Shown one piece after another: positions 56,971 through 64,000 of a stretch of DNA of 64,000 bases. Each line of letters opens with the position of its first letter. The stretch's first letter is position 1. The translations under genes and the position numbers were made by a program. The stretch covers positions 8,132 through 72,131 of the forward strand of contig JBGFRC010000050.1 in the NCBI GenBank assembly GCA_041695325.1, read 5' to 3'. This DNA comes from SURF-13 sp041695325 (lineage in GTDB: Bacteria; Pseudomonadota; Gammaproteobacteria; SURF-13). The notes under the pieces are model-generated. The model saw only the letters and a program-made list of their open reading frames with translations. It searched no databases and had not been told where the DNA came from.

Positions 56971-57453
56971 TTACCGGATATTCAGCGCCTGCACCCGGCG
57001 CAATATCTGCCCTGCGGCGTCGCGTTGCAGCCCTTGGCGCAACTTCGCCTCCTCGGCCTCCTTGCCCAGCACCTGGGTTTCATCAAACACAAAATCGCGC
57101 GTCAGACGCAGCGTTTGCGTATCGGTCAGGGCCTTGCCCTGGCTGTCCTGCACGTCGAAGCTCACCGTGTACACCAGCTCGAACTCGCGCACCTTGCCGG
57201 TGCTGCCCACCGAGCGCACCTGGCGCTCCAAGTTTTCAGCGCTGATGGTCACCACTGCCTGGGCGTCCTCCCTGTTCTCCACCAGCCGCGCCCCGCCGGA
57301 GCGCGCAGCACTGCGCAACTCGCCCGCAAGCCCCGTAGTGCCCTCCGGGAGGTATAACGCCGGCAGCCCGGAAACCTGCTCCTGGCTCCCGCGCAGGTGA
57401 AACCCGCACGCGGTCAGTAACAGGCTGAAAACCAGAATCGTTATTGTTCTCAT
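56971..57453 (-). CDS. lptE: LPS-assembly lipoprotein LptE
   Basis: Outer-membrane lipoprotein that plugs LptD in lipopolysaccharide export. 160 residues; lipobox LTAC (Cys16) followed by GFHLRGS, the LptE hallmark, and a C-terminal helix (KEAEEAKLRQGLQRDAAGQILRRV). Fits with lpxC as evidence of an LPS-containing outer membrane. Confidence 0.95.
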   Translation of the reverse strand: MRTITILVFSLLLTACGFHLRGSQEQVSGLPALYLPEGTTGLAGELRSAARSGGARLVENREDAQAVVTISAENLERQVRSVGSTGKVREFELVYTVSFDVQDSQGKALTDTQTLRLTRDFVFDETQVLGKEAEEAKLRQGLQRDAAGQILRRVQALNIR

Positions 57454-57463
57454 ATTGTCCTCG

Positions 57464-60109
57464 TTACTCCGTCACCACGATGTTGACCAGTTTACCCGGC
57501 ACTACGATCACCTGCTTGAGCTGTTTGCCGTGGGCATGGCGTTTAACGCCGGGATCGGCCAGCGCCGCCGCCTCCACCGCCGCGCGTGCCGCCCCGCTCG
57601 CCACGCGGATCTGACCGCACCGCTTGCCATTTACCTGCACCACCAGGTCCATAGTGTCACTGATCAGGGCGCTTTCGTCCACCTCCGGCCATGGTGCATC
57701 AACAATATCTCCTCCAAAATTAAACTCCCTCCACAAACAATGCGTGATATGCGGTGTAATCGGAGCAAGCACCCGCAGGAGTATGCCGAGACCTTCATGG
57801 ATTATCTGGCTATACCCGGGCGCTGGAGTTTTTCCTCCCGGCGCGCGCTCCAGGGCGTTTAATATTTTCATTGCGCCTGATACCACGGTGTTGAACTGGC
57901 GCTTGCCCATGTCGTAGTTAATCTGGCTGAGCGTTTGGTGTATCTCTCTGCGGACGGCCGCGTGCTCCGAGACCGCGTCTTTCCAATCTATATTTTCCCG
58001 CCCGGCCCCGGCGCTGAGAAAAGAACTATTATCAAAGACAGCCGCCCATAACCGTTTCAGGAAGCGATAAGCACCCTGCACCCCCGCATCCGACCACTCC
58101 AGCGACTGCTCCGGGGGCGCTGCGAACATCATGAACAGGCGCGCGGTGTCGGCGCCGTATTTATTAATCAATTCCTGCGGATCCACGCCGTTGTTTTTCG
58201 ACTTGGACATGGTTTCAATGCCGCCCACCGTCACCGGCCGGCCGTCGCTGTTCAGCCTTGCGGCCACAGTACGGCCCTTGGCGTCACGCTCCACCGTCAC
58301 CTCGTGCGGGAAAAAATATTCTTTCTTGCCGTTCTCGCGCACGCGGTAAAAAGTTTCGGCCAGCACCATGCCCTGGGTGAGCAACCGCGTGAACGGCTCA
58401 TCGCCCGTGACCAAACCTTCGTCGCGCATGAGCTTGTGAAAGAAACGGGCATACAGGAGATGCAGGATCGCATGCTCGATGCCGCCGATGTATTGATCCA
58501 CCGGCAGCCAGTGGCGCGCGCGCTCATCCACCATGCCGCCGGTCGTGTCGGGCGAACAGTAGCGCGCGTAATACCAGGACGACTCAACGAAGGTGTCCAT
58601 GGTGTCGGTCTCGCGCCGCGCCGGTTTGCCGCACTGCGGACACGTGGTTTCATAAAACCCGGACAACTTGGCGAGCGGATTGCCGCTGCCGTCCGGCACG
58701 ATGTCTTCCGGCAAACGCACGGGAAGTTGATCGTCCGGCACCGGCACGTCGCCGCACGCCGCACAGTGTATGATGGGGATCGGACAGCCCCAATAACGCT
58801 GGCGCGAGACGCCCCAGTCGCGCAGGCGGAATTGTATGCGCGACGCGCCGAGTTTCTTCGCCTTGAGCGCGTCCTCCATTTTATGGAAAGCACCTTCGAA
58901 ATCGAGGCCGTCGAATTCAGCGGAGTTACACAGAATGCCTGGTTCGGTGTAAGCGGCGGTGAGAGGGGAGGATAACTCACCATCCGTAGGCCGGATCACC
59001 TGCTTGACCGGCAACCCGTACTTCGCGGCGAATTCAAAATCGCGCTCGTCGTGCGCCGGCACCGCCATCACCGCGCCTTCGCCGTAAGCCATCAGCACGT
59101 AGTTCGCCACCCACACCGGCAGTTTTTCTCCGCTGAACGGATGAATGACGAACTCGCCGGTGGCCATGCCTTTCTTCTCCTGCGTAGCCAGCTCGGCCTC
59201 GGTCACGCCGCCCTTTTTGCACTCTTCAATAAAGGCGCGCAGTTGGGGATGGTTCGCGGCGGCTTGAGCGGCCAGCGGATGTTCGGCGGCGACCGCGACA
59301 TAGGTCACGCCCATCAACGTGTCAGGGCGCGTGGTGAATACCTTGAGCACCTCCTTAGAACCTCCCTCTCCCGCACCGGGAAAGGACCGGGGGGAGGGCG
59401 CATACGGAAAGTGCACCTCCATGCCGCGGGACTTGCCGATCCAGTTGCGCTGCATGGCCTTGACTTGTTCCGGCCAGTGCGGCAGATGGTCGAGACCGGC
59501 GAGCAGCTCGTCGGCGTAGGCGGTGATGCGGAAATAGTACATCGGGATTTCGCGCTTCTCGACCAGCGCGCCGCTGCGCCAGCCGCGCCCTTCGATCACC
59601 TGCTCGTTGGCGAGCACGGTTTGATCCACCGGGTCCCAGTTCACCACGCCGCCCTTCTTATAGATGACGCCCTTCTTGAACAAACGCGTGAACAGCCATT
59701 GCTCCCAGCGGTAGTAGCCGGGATCACAGGTGGCCAGCTCGCGCTCCCAGTCATACCCGAACCCCAGGCTTTTCAGTTGCCCACGCATAGTGGCGATGTT
59801 GTCCCAGGTCCACCTGGCGGGCGGCACCTTGTTCTGCATCGCGGCGTTTTCCGCGGGCAGACCGAACGCGTCCCACCCCATCGGCTGCAACACGTTTTTG
59901 CCCAGCATGCGCTGGTAGCGCGCAATCACGTCGCCGATGGTGTAGTTGCGCACGTGGCCCATGTGCAACCGCCCGCTGGGATAGGGGAACATCGAGAGGC
60001 AATAATATTTTTCGCGCGCGGAATCCTCCCGCGCCTTGAATACCCGGTGTTCCTCCCAATAGCGTTGGGCTTCTTGTTCTATCTTATTTGGGTGGTAGTG
60101 TTCGTCCAT
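57464..60109 (-). CDS. leuS: Leucyl-tRNA synthetase, with a repeat-like insert
   Basis: Class I synthetase with CP1 editing domain. 881 residues; HIGH-type PSGRLHMGH at 44-52, TTRPDT editing motif near 259, and MSKSKNN (KMSKS) in the C-terminal half. Between GMEVHF and VFTTRPDT, residues 237-251 read PSPRSFPGAGEGGS, encoded by a CCCTCTCCC-type repeat (59360-59400) at the start of the editing domain. Thirteen bases separate it from lnt. Confidence 0.97.
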   Translation of the reverse strand: MDEHYHPNKIEQEAQRYWEEHRVFKAREDSAREKYYCLSMFPYPSGRLHMGHVRNYTIGDVIARYQRMLGKNVLQPMGWDAFGLPAENAAMQNKVPPARWTWDNIATMRGQLKSLGFGYDWERELATCDPGYYRWEQWLFTRLFKKGVIYKKGGVVNWDPVDQTVLANEQVIEGRGWRSGALVEKREIPMYYFRITAYADELLAGLDHLPHWPEQVKAMQRNWIGKSRGMEVHFPYAPSPRSFPGAGEGGSKEVLKVFTTRPDTLMGVTYVAVAAEHPLAAQAAANHPQLRAFIEECKKGGVTEAELATQEKKGMATGEFVIHPFSGEKLPVWVANYVLMAYGEGAVMAVPAHDERDFEFAAKYGLPVKQVIRPTDGELSSPLTAAYTEPGILCNSAEFDGLDFEGAFHKMEDALKAKKLGASRIQFRLRDWGVSRQRYWGCPIPIIHCAACGDVPVPDDQLPVRLPEDIVPDGSGNPLAKLSGFYETTCPQCGKPARRETDTMDTFVESSWYYARYCSPDTTGGMVDERARHWLPVDQYIGGIEHAILHLLYARFFHKLMRDEGLVTGDEPFTRLLTQGMVLAETFYRVRENGKKEYFFPHEVTVERDAKGRTVAARLNSDGRPVTVGGIETMSKSKNNGVDPQELINKYGADTARLFMMFAAPPEQSLEWSDAGVQGAYRFLKRLWAAVFDNSSFLSAGAGRENIDWKDAVSEHAAVRREIHQTLSQINYDMGKRQFNTVVSGAMKILNALERAPGGKTPAPGYSQIIHEGLGILLRVLAPITPHITHCLWREFNFGGDIVDAPWPEVDESALISDTMDLVVQVNGKRCGQIRVASGAARAAVEAAALADPGVKRHAHGKQLKQVIVVPGKLVNIVVTE
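59360..59400. repeat. Altered CCCTCTCCC-type repeat in leuS
   Basis: Imperfect palindrome opening with CCTCCCTCTCCCGC and closing with GGGGGGAGGGCG; same family as the murB and pre-bamC copies. Read in frame in LeuS. Confidence 0.65.
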
Positions 60110-60122
60110 GTCTCTCGACTTG

Positions 60123-61655
60123 CTATTTCACGCTGCCCGCGCGGAAGCGGGCTATTTTACGTGGAAACAGCAGCCATGCGAACAGGAGCAGCAAGGCCGC
60201 GAGCACCGGATAATTACCCCAACGCACGTAGGGTGTCGCGCCCCGCCGCGGCTGCGCCTCGTCCGTCACCACGTAAGTCTCGAATTGCGGCGAGCGCGCG
60301 ATAATCTTTCCCCGCTCGTCTATGATCGCGGAGATGCCGTTGGTGGTGGCGCGCAGCACGTAACGCCCGGTTTCCAGCGCGCGCATGCGCGACATCTGCA
60401 ACGCCTGGTGCGGCGCGAATGAATCGCCGTACCAGGCGTTGTTGGTGCCGTTCACCAGCAGCGCGGCTTCGGGCAGGCCCTGGACGATCTCCTCGCCGAA
60501 GACGTCTTCATAGCAAATGGATGCGCCCACCTTATACCCCGCCGCCGTGAGCAGCGTCTGCTCCTTGGGGCCGGGGCTGTAACCGGACATGGGCAGATCA
60601 AAGAATCTGATCAGCCCGCGCAGCCATTTTTCAAACGGCACGTAATCGCCGAACGGCACCAGATGGCGCTTGAAGTAAAAGCCCTCGCTCGACCCCAGAC
60701 TCATCATGCTGTTGTAGTAATGGCGCGTTTCCAGATCGGCCACGGACAGGCCGATGATTAAATCCGTGCCTCGCGCGCGCGCGACTTCGCCCAGGCGCGC
60801 AAGATAATTGTCGGCGACCTCATGATAAAACACGGTGAGCGCCGCCTCCGGCCATACAATGAGATCGTCGCCCCAGCGTTGGCGCGTGAGAGCGGCATAG
60901 AGATCGAGCGTGCGCTGGCGCTGCTCCGGCTGCCATTTAATATCCTGCGGAATGTTGCCCTGCACCAGACTCACCTTGAGCGGCGCATCCAGCGGCTGCG
61001 TCCACTCCACGCCTCCAAGCAAGGCGCCGCCGCCCCACAACAGCGCCGCTGCTGCGAGCGCCTTGGCGCGTGCGCCCTTGCCCGCAAGCGGCAAAAAAAT
61101 GAGGAGCGCGGCGCTGAAGGCGGTGATCCAGGACACGCCGTACACGCCCAGCACCGGCGCGAACCCGGCCAGCGGCGCGTCTATCTGGCTGTAGCCGATA
61201 TTGAGCCAGGGAAAGCCGCTGAATACCCAGCCACGCAGCCACTCGAACAAGGCCCAGCCGGCGGGGAACGCGAGCAGGATTTTTTTGTTCTCCGTGCCCA
61301 GAAAATTGCGCGTGACGAGATAGCCGAGCAAAGCGGGAAACAGCGCCAGAAAAGCCACAAACAGAGTGGTTAAAAATGCGGCCAGAAGCACACCGGTGTG
61401 GCCGAAAACGTGTATGGCGACGTACACCCACGACACGCCCACGCCGAACTGGCCGAGGCCGAACAGATAGCCGCGCCGCCACGCGCGCCGCGGCGTCACG
61501 TCGAGCCAGCAGAAAAACAGCAATGCCAGCGAAACAAGCGCGAGCGGAAACCACGCCACGGGAGCGAAGGCGAACGGCAGGACCGCGCCCGCGAGCAGCG
61601 CAAGCGCATCGCCGCGCCAGCCCGGACCGGAGAAGAAACGGAACCAACCCGTCAC
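60123..61655 (-). CDS. lnt: Apolipoprotein N-acyltransferase Lnt
   Basis: Adds the third acyl chain to lipoproteins (such as BamC and LptE) in the inner membrane. 510 residues: about six N-terminal membrane segments and a nitrilase domain with catalytic Glu270 (WPEAAL), Lys329 (FYFKRHLVPFGDYVP) and Cys381 (GASICYEDVFGE). One more membrane helix at the C-terminus. The stop of corC lies 3 bp upstream. Confidence 0.97.
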   Translation of the reverse strand: MTGWFRFFSGPGWRGDALALLAGAVLPFAFAPVAWFPLALVSLALLFFCWLDVTPRRAWRRGYLFGLGQFGVGVSWVYVAIHVFGHTGVLLAAFLTTLFVAFLALFPALLGYLVTRNFLGTENKKILLAFPAGWALFEWLRGWVFSGFPWLNIGYSQIDAPLAGFAPVLGVYGVSWITAFSAALLIFLPLAGKGARAKALAAAALLWGGGALLGGVEWTQPLDAPLKVSLVQGNIPQDIKWQPEQRQRTLDLYAALTRQRWGDDLIVWPEAALTVFYHEVADNYLARLGEVARARGTDLIIGLSVADLETRHYYNSMMSLGSSEGFYFKRHLVPFGDYVPFEKWLRGLIRFFDLPMSGYSPGPKEQTLLTAAGYKVGASICYEDVFGEEIVQGLPEAALLVNGTNNAWYGDSFAPHQALQMSRMRALETGRYVLRATTNGISAIIDERGKIIARSPQFETYVVTDEAQPRRGATPYVRWGNYPVLAALLLLFAWLLFPRKIARFRAGSVK

Positions 61656-61658
61656 GGA

Positions 61659-62543
61659 TCAGGCGGCGGACGGCGCCTTTTCATCCGCGGACGCGCGCAG
61701 CGACACCTGTATCAGGTACAGGCGGCGGCTGTCGGCGCGCAGCACCTTGAAGCGCAGCTTGCCCAGGGAGAAGGTCTCGCCGCGCTTGGGCAGACGCCCG
61801 AAGTGATGCATCAATACGCCGCCGAGGGTGTCGAATTCCTCGTCGCTGAAATCCGTGCCGAAGCGCTGATTGAATTCCTGAATCGGGGTGAGCGCCTTCA
61901 CGGTAAAATTGGCCGGGCTGTGTTCGATGATGAAGTCCTCTTCTTCAATATCATGCTCATCCGCGATCTCGCCCACGATTTCTTCCAGCACGTCCTCGAT
62001 GGTGACCAGGCCGGCCACGCCGCCGTATTCGTCCACCACGATGGCCATGTGGTTGCGGCTGGAGCGGAATTCACGCAGCAACACATTGAGGCGCTTGGCT
62101 TCGGGGATGAACACCGCCGGACGCAACACGTCGCGCACCTGAAAGTTTTCCCCGCCTTCCTCAGCGAAATAGGCGAGGAGGTCCTTGGCCAGCAGGATGC
62201 CCACCACCTCGTCCTTGCTTTCGCCGATCACCGGAAAGCGCGAGTGCGCGGATTCGATCACCACCGGCAAAATGTCGCGCGGATGCGCGTCGCGTTCCAC
62301 TACCGCCATCTGCGAGCGCGGCACCATGATGTCGCGCACGCGCATTTCGGACACCGCCAGCACGCTCTCGATCATGAGCAGCGCATCGGCGTCGAGCAGA
62401 TTGCGCTGTTCCGCGTCGCGCAGCAATGCAATGAGCTGCTCGCGGTCGCGCGGCTCGCCGAGCAGCCCCTGGCCCAGCCGCTCAAACCAGCCGCGGCGCT
62501 TGTTGGTGTGCGTGGATATACTGTCCGGCTCGTCTTCGTTCAT
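61659..62543 (-). CDS. corC: CBS-domain transporter-associated protein CorC
   Basis: 294 residues: N-terminal segment with RDIMVPRSQM, a CBS pair (about 70-200, VVDEYGGVAGLVTIEDVLEEIVGEI) and a C-terminal CorC/HlyC domain. Linked to Mg2+/Co2+ efflux in enterobacteria, where ybeY-corC-lnt are neighbours as here. No DUF21 membrane domain, which separates it from the longer CorB type. Confidence 0.95.
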   Translation of the reverse strand: MNEDEPDSISTHTNKRRGWFERLGQGLLGEPRDREQLIALLRDAEQRNLLDADALLMIESVLAVSEMRVRDIMVPRSQMAVVERDAHPRDILPVVIESAHSRFPVIGESKDEVVGILLAKDLLAYFAEEGGENFQVRDVLRPAVFIPEAKRLNVLLREFRSSRNHMAIVVDEYGGVAGLVTIEDVLEEIVGEIADEHDIEEEDFIIEHSPANFTVKALTPIQEFNQRFGTDFSDEEFDTLGGVLMHHFGRLPKRGETFSLGKLRFKVLRADSRRLYLIQVSLRASADEKAPSAA

Positions 62544-62544
62544 G

Positions 62545-63039
62545 TCAATCCCTCAAAAGGTAAGGATCAGAAAACCCAAGGCGTCTGAGCAGGGTTTTTT
62601 CTCTGCGCTCCATGATGCGCGCCTGGCGCTCTGTTTCATGCTCATAGCCCATGAGGTGCAGCACGCCGTGCGCGGTCAGGTGCGCGAAATGCGCGTGCGG
62701 CGTCTTGCCTTGGGCGCGCGCCTCGCGCTTTGCCACCGGCGCGCAGATCACCACGTCGCCCACGTAGCGCGCGGCGTGCGGGTCTTGCAGCGGAAAAGAC
62801 AATACATTGGTGGCGCCGCGCTTGCCGCGATAGGCCCGGTTCAGACGCGCGCCTTCTCCGGCGCCCACGATGCGCAGCGTCACGCGCGCGCCTTTGTCTT
62901 CAAGCGCCGCCTCCGCCCAGCGCCTGAACTGCCGCGGCGCAGGCAACCCCCTGCGCGACAATCCATACTGCACCGTTACACCCGCCACCGGCGACCGGCG
63001 CGCCTCAGCCGGCGGGTGGCGTTTGCTCAAAACTCTCAT
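62545..63039 (-). CDS. ybeY: Endoribonuclease YbeY
   Basis: Metal-dependent RNase for 16S 3' end maturation and rRNA quality control. 164 residues with zinc motif HGVLHLMGYEHETE and NVLSFPL. The ATG at 63039 overlaps phoH by 35 bp; GTG at 62988 (MAGVTVQYGLS) gives a start more like other YbeY proteins, so the first 17 residues are doubtful. Confidence 0.94.
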   Translation of the reverse strand: MRVLSKRHPPAEARRSPVAGVTVQYGLSRRGLPAPRQFRRWAEAALEDKGARVTLRIVGAGEGARLNRAYRGKRGATNVLSFPLQDPHAARYVGDVVICAPVAKREARAQGKTPHAHFAHLTAHGVLHLMGYEHETERQARIMERREKTLLRRLGFSDPYLLRD

Positions 63040-64000
63040 AGGCGGTCACGATGCGCTGCACCAGCGGATGACGCACCACGTCCTGCGCGCTGAAAAAGGT
63101 AAAGCTGATGCCTTCGACGTCCTTCAGCACTTCCACCGCGTGGCGCAGGCCGGACTTGCGCTCGCGCGGCAGGTCCACTTGCGTCACGTCGCCGGTGATC
63201 ACCGCCGTGGAGTTGAAGCCGATGCGCGTTAAAAACATTTTCATCTGTTCGGCGGTGGTGTTTTGCGCCTCGTCTAGGATGATGAAGGCGTCGTTGAGCG
63301 TACGCCCGCGCATGTAGGCGAGCGGCGCAATCTCGATGGCGTTGGTCTCGATCAGCTTCGCCACGCGCTCGAAGCCGAGCATCTCATACAGCGCGTCGTA
63401 CAGCGGACGCAGATAGGGATCAATCTTTTGCGCCAGATCGCCGGGCAGAAATCCCAGCCGCTCGCCCGCCTCCACCGCGGGACGCACCAGCACCAGGCGG
63501 CGCACGCGTTCTTTTTCCAGCGCCTCCACCGCGCACGCCACCGCGAGATAGGTCTTGCCGGTGCCGGCCGGGCCGATGCCGAAGTTGATGTCATGCCCCA
63601 GGATATTTTTCAGATAGCGCTGCTGACTGAGATTGTAACCTTTGATTAACCCGCGTTTGGTGCGTACGCTGAGCGGGGTCCTGGAGCCTGGCTGCCGAGC
63701 GGGCTCATGCAGCATCTCCCCGTTGCCCTGATGCAGATAGAGATGCACGCGTTCGGGCGTAAGCGGTTCACGGGTGGTTTCGGCGTACAGCCTTTTCAAG
63801 GCCTCGCCCGCGCTCTGCACCGCGCGTCCCGCGCCGATGACGCGAAACACGTTGCCGCGGTTGGCGATCTCCACTCCCAGGCGGCGCTCCACCAGGCGCA
63901 GATTTTCGTCGAACTGGCCGCACAAGCTCGCCAGCCGCTGGTTGTCGGCGGGTTCCAGCACGATGTCGCTGGAATACAGATGATCGGCGTCGTCCGGGGG
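63005..64000 (-). CDS. phoH: PhoH-family ATPase (N-terminus beyond window edge)
   Basis: PhoH-like protein of the ybeZ type, an ATPase working beside YbeY. Walker A GPAGTGKTYLA, Walker B IILDEAQN and the PhoH signature TGDVTQVDLP are present. A GTG at 63961 could start a 318-residue protein, but the frame is open to the edge and the residues before it (HLYSSDIVLEPADN) resemble the family N-terminus, so the gene most likely starts outside. Confidence 0.93.
   Translation of the reverse strand, partial: PPDDADHLYSSDIVLEPADNQRLASLCGQFDENLRLVERRLGVEIANRGNVFRVIGAGRAVQSAGEALKRLYAETTREPLTPERVHLYLHQGNGEMLHEPARQPGSRTPLSVRTKRGLIKGYNLSQQRYLKNILGHDINFGIGPAGTGKTYLAVACAVEALEKERVRRLVLVRPAVEAGERLGFLPGDLAQKIDPYLRPLYDALYEMLGFERVAKLIETNAIEIAPLAYMRGRTLNDAFIILDEAQNTTAEQMKMFLTRIGFNSTAVITGDVTQVDLPRERKSGLRHAVEVLKDVEGISFTFFSAQDVVRHPLVQRIVTAYESFEQTPPAG

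Overview
The window is a GC-rich (about 60-65%), gene-dense bacterial chromosome segment with no tRNA, rRNA, phage or plasmid genes. Gene order and protein types point to a gammaproteobacterium: rnpB next to a complete mraZ-to-ftsZ division/wall cluster, lpxC, dciA/secA, a pilBCD-coaE-zapD-yacG block, dapA-bamC, single-chain PurL, LptE and Lnt. The wall pathway is of the meso-diaminopimelate type and the envelope is Gram-negative. I cannot name the genus; the 5' edge cuts a cNMP-binding-type protein and the 3' edge cuts phoH.

Layout. 1-189: start of a minus-strand gene. 300-734: RNase P RNA with an unusually long P12 arm. 786-843: sigma-70 promoter and three MraZ boxes. 883-18621 (+): mraZ, rsmH, ftsL, ftsI, murE, murF, mraY, murD, ftsW, murG, murC, murB, ddlB, ftsQ, ftsA, ftsZ, mostly with ATGA/GTGA stop-start overlaps. 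18779-25039: lpxC, convergent dciA, secA, argJ and a MutT-ThiE fusion. 25056-30630 (-): yacG, zapD, coaE, pilD, pilC, pilB. 30806-37157 (+): dapA, a 374-bp repeat-filled gap, bamC, purL. 37171-64000 (-): a nearly continuous block of rlmD, a PolB-like exonuclease, cysM, acpS, pdxJ, recO, era, rnc, a DUF4845 gene, lepB, lepA, a cytochrome c, yhdP, rng, rlmH, rsfS, nadD, proA, holA, lptE, leuS, lnt, corC, ybeY and phoH.

The genes are housekeeping genes that work together: precursor synthesis (MurA-F type enzymes, MraY, MurG), septal polymerisation (FtsW/FtsI) and divisome scaffold (FtsL/Q/A/Z, ZapD); protein export and outer-membrane assembly (SecA, LepB, Lnt, LpxC, LptE, BamC, YhdP); ribosome maturation and RNA turnover (RsmH, RlmD, RlmH, Era, RNase III, YbeY, RNase G, RsfS, LepA).

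The unusual content is a set of short palindromic repeats that have entered both gaps and genes. A 51-bp two-hairpin module lies in the same reading frame in BamC and RNase G (DxQGxxxVAGGRxPGAT) and a third copy forms the rsmH tail and supplies the ftsL ribosome-binding site. CCCTCTCCC-type palindromes are read through in MurB and LeuS, another hairpin in PdxJ, and a hairpin series forms the FtsW tail. Between dapA and bamC lies a 234-bp element with 14-bp terminal inverted repeats, a TTAG duplication and six internal hairpins, which looks like a non-autonomous transposable element (MITE). rlmH appears to start with CTG.
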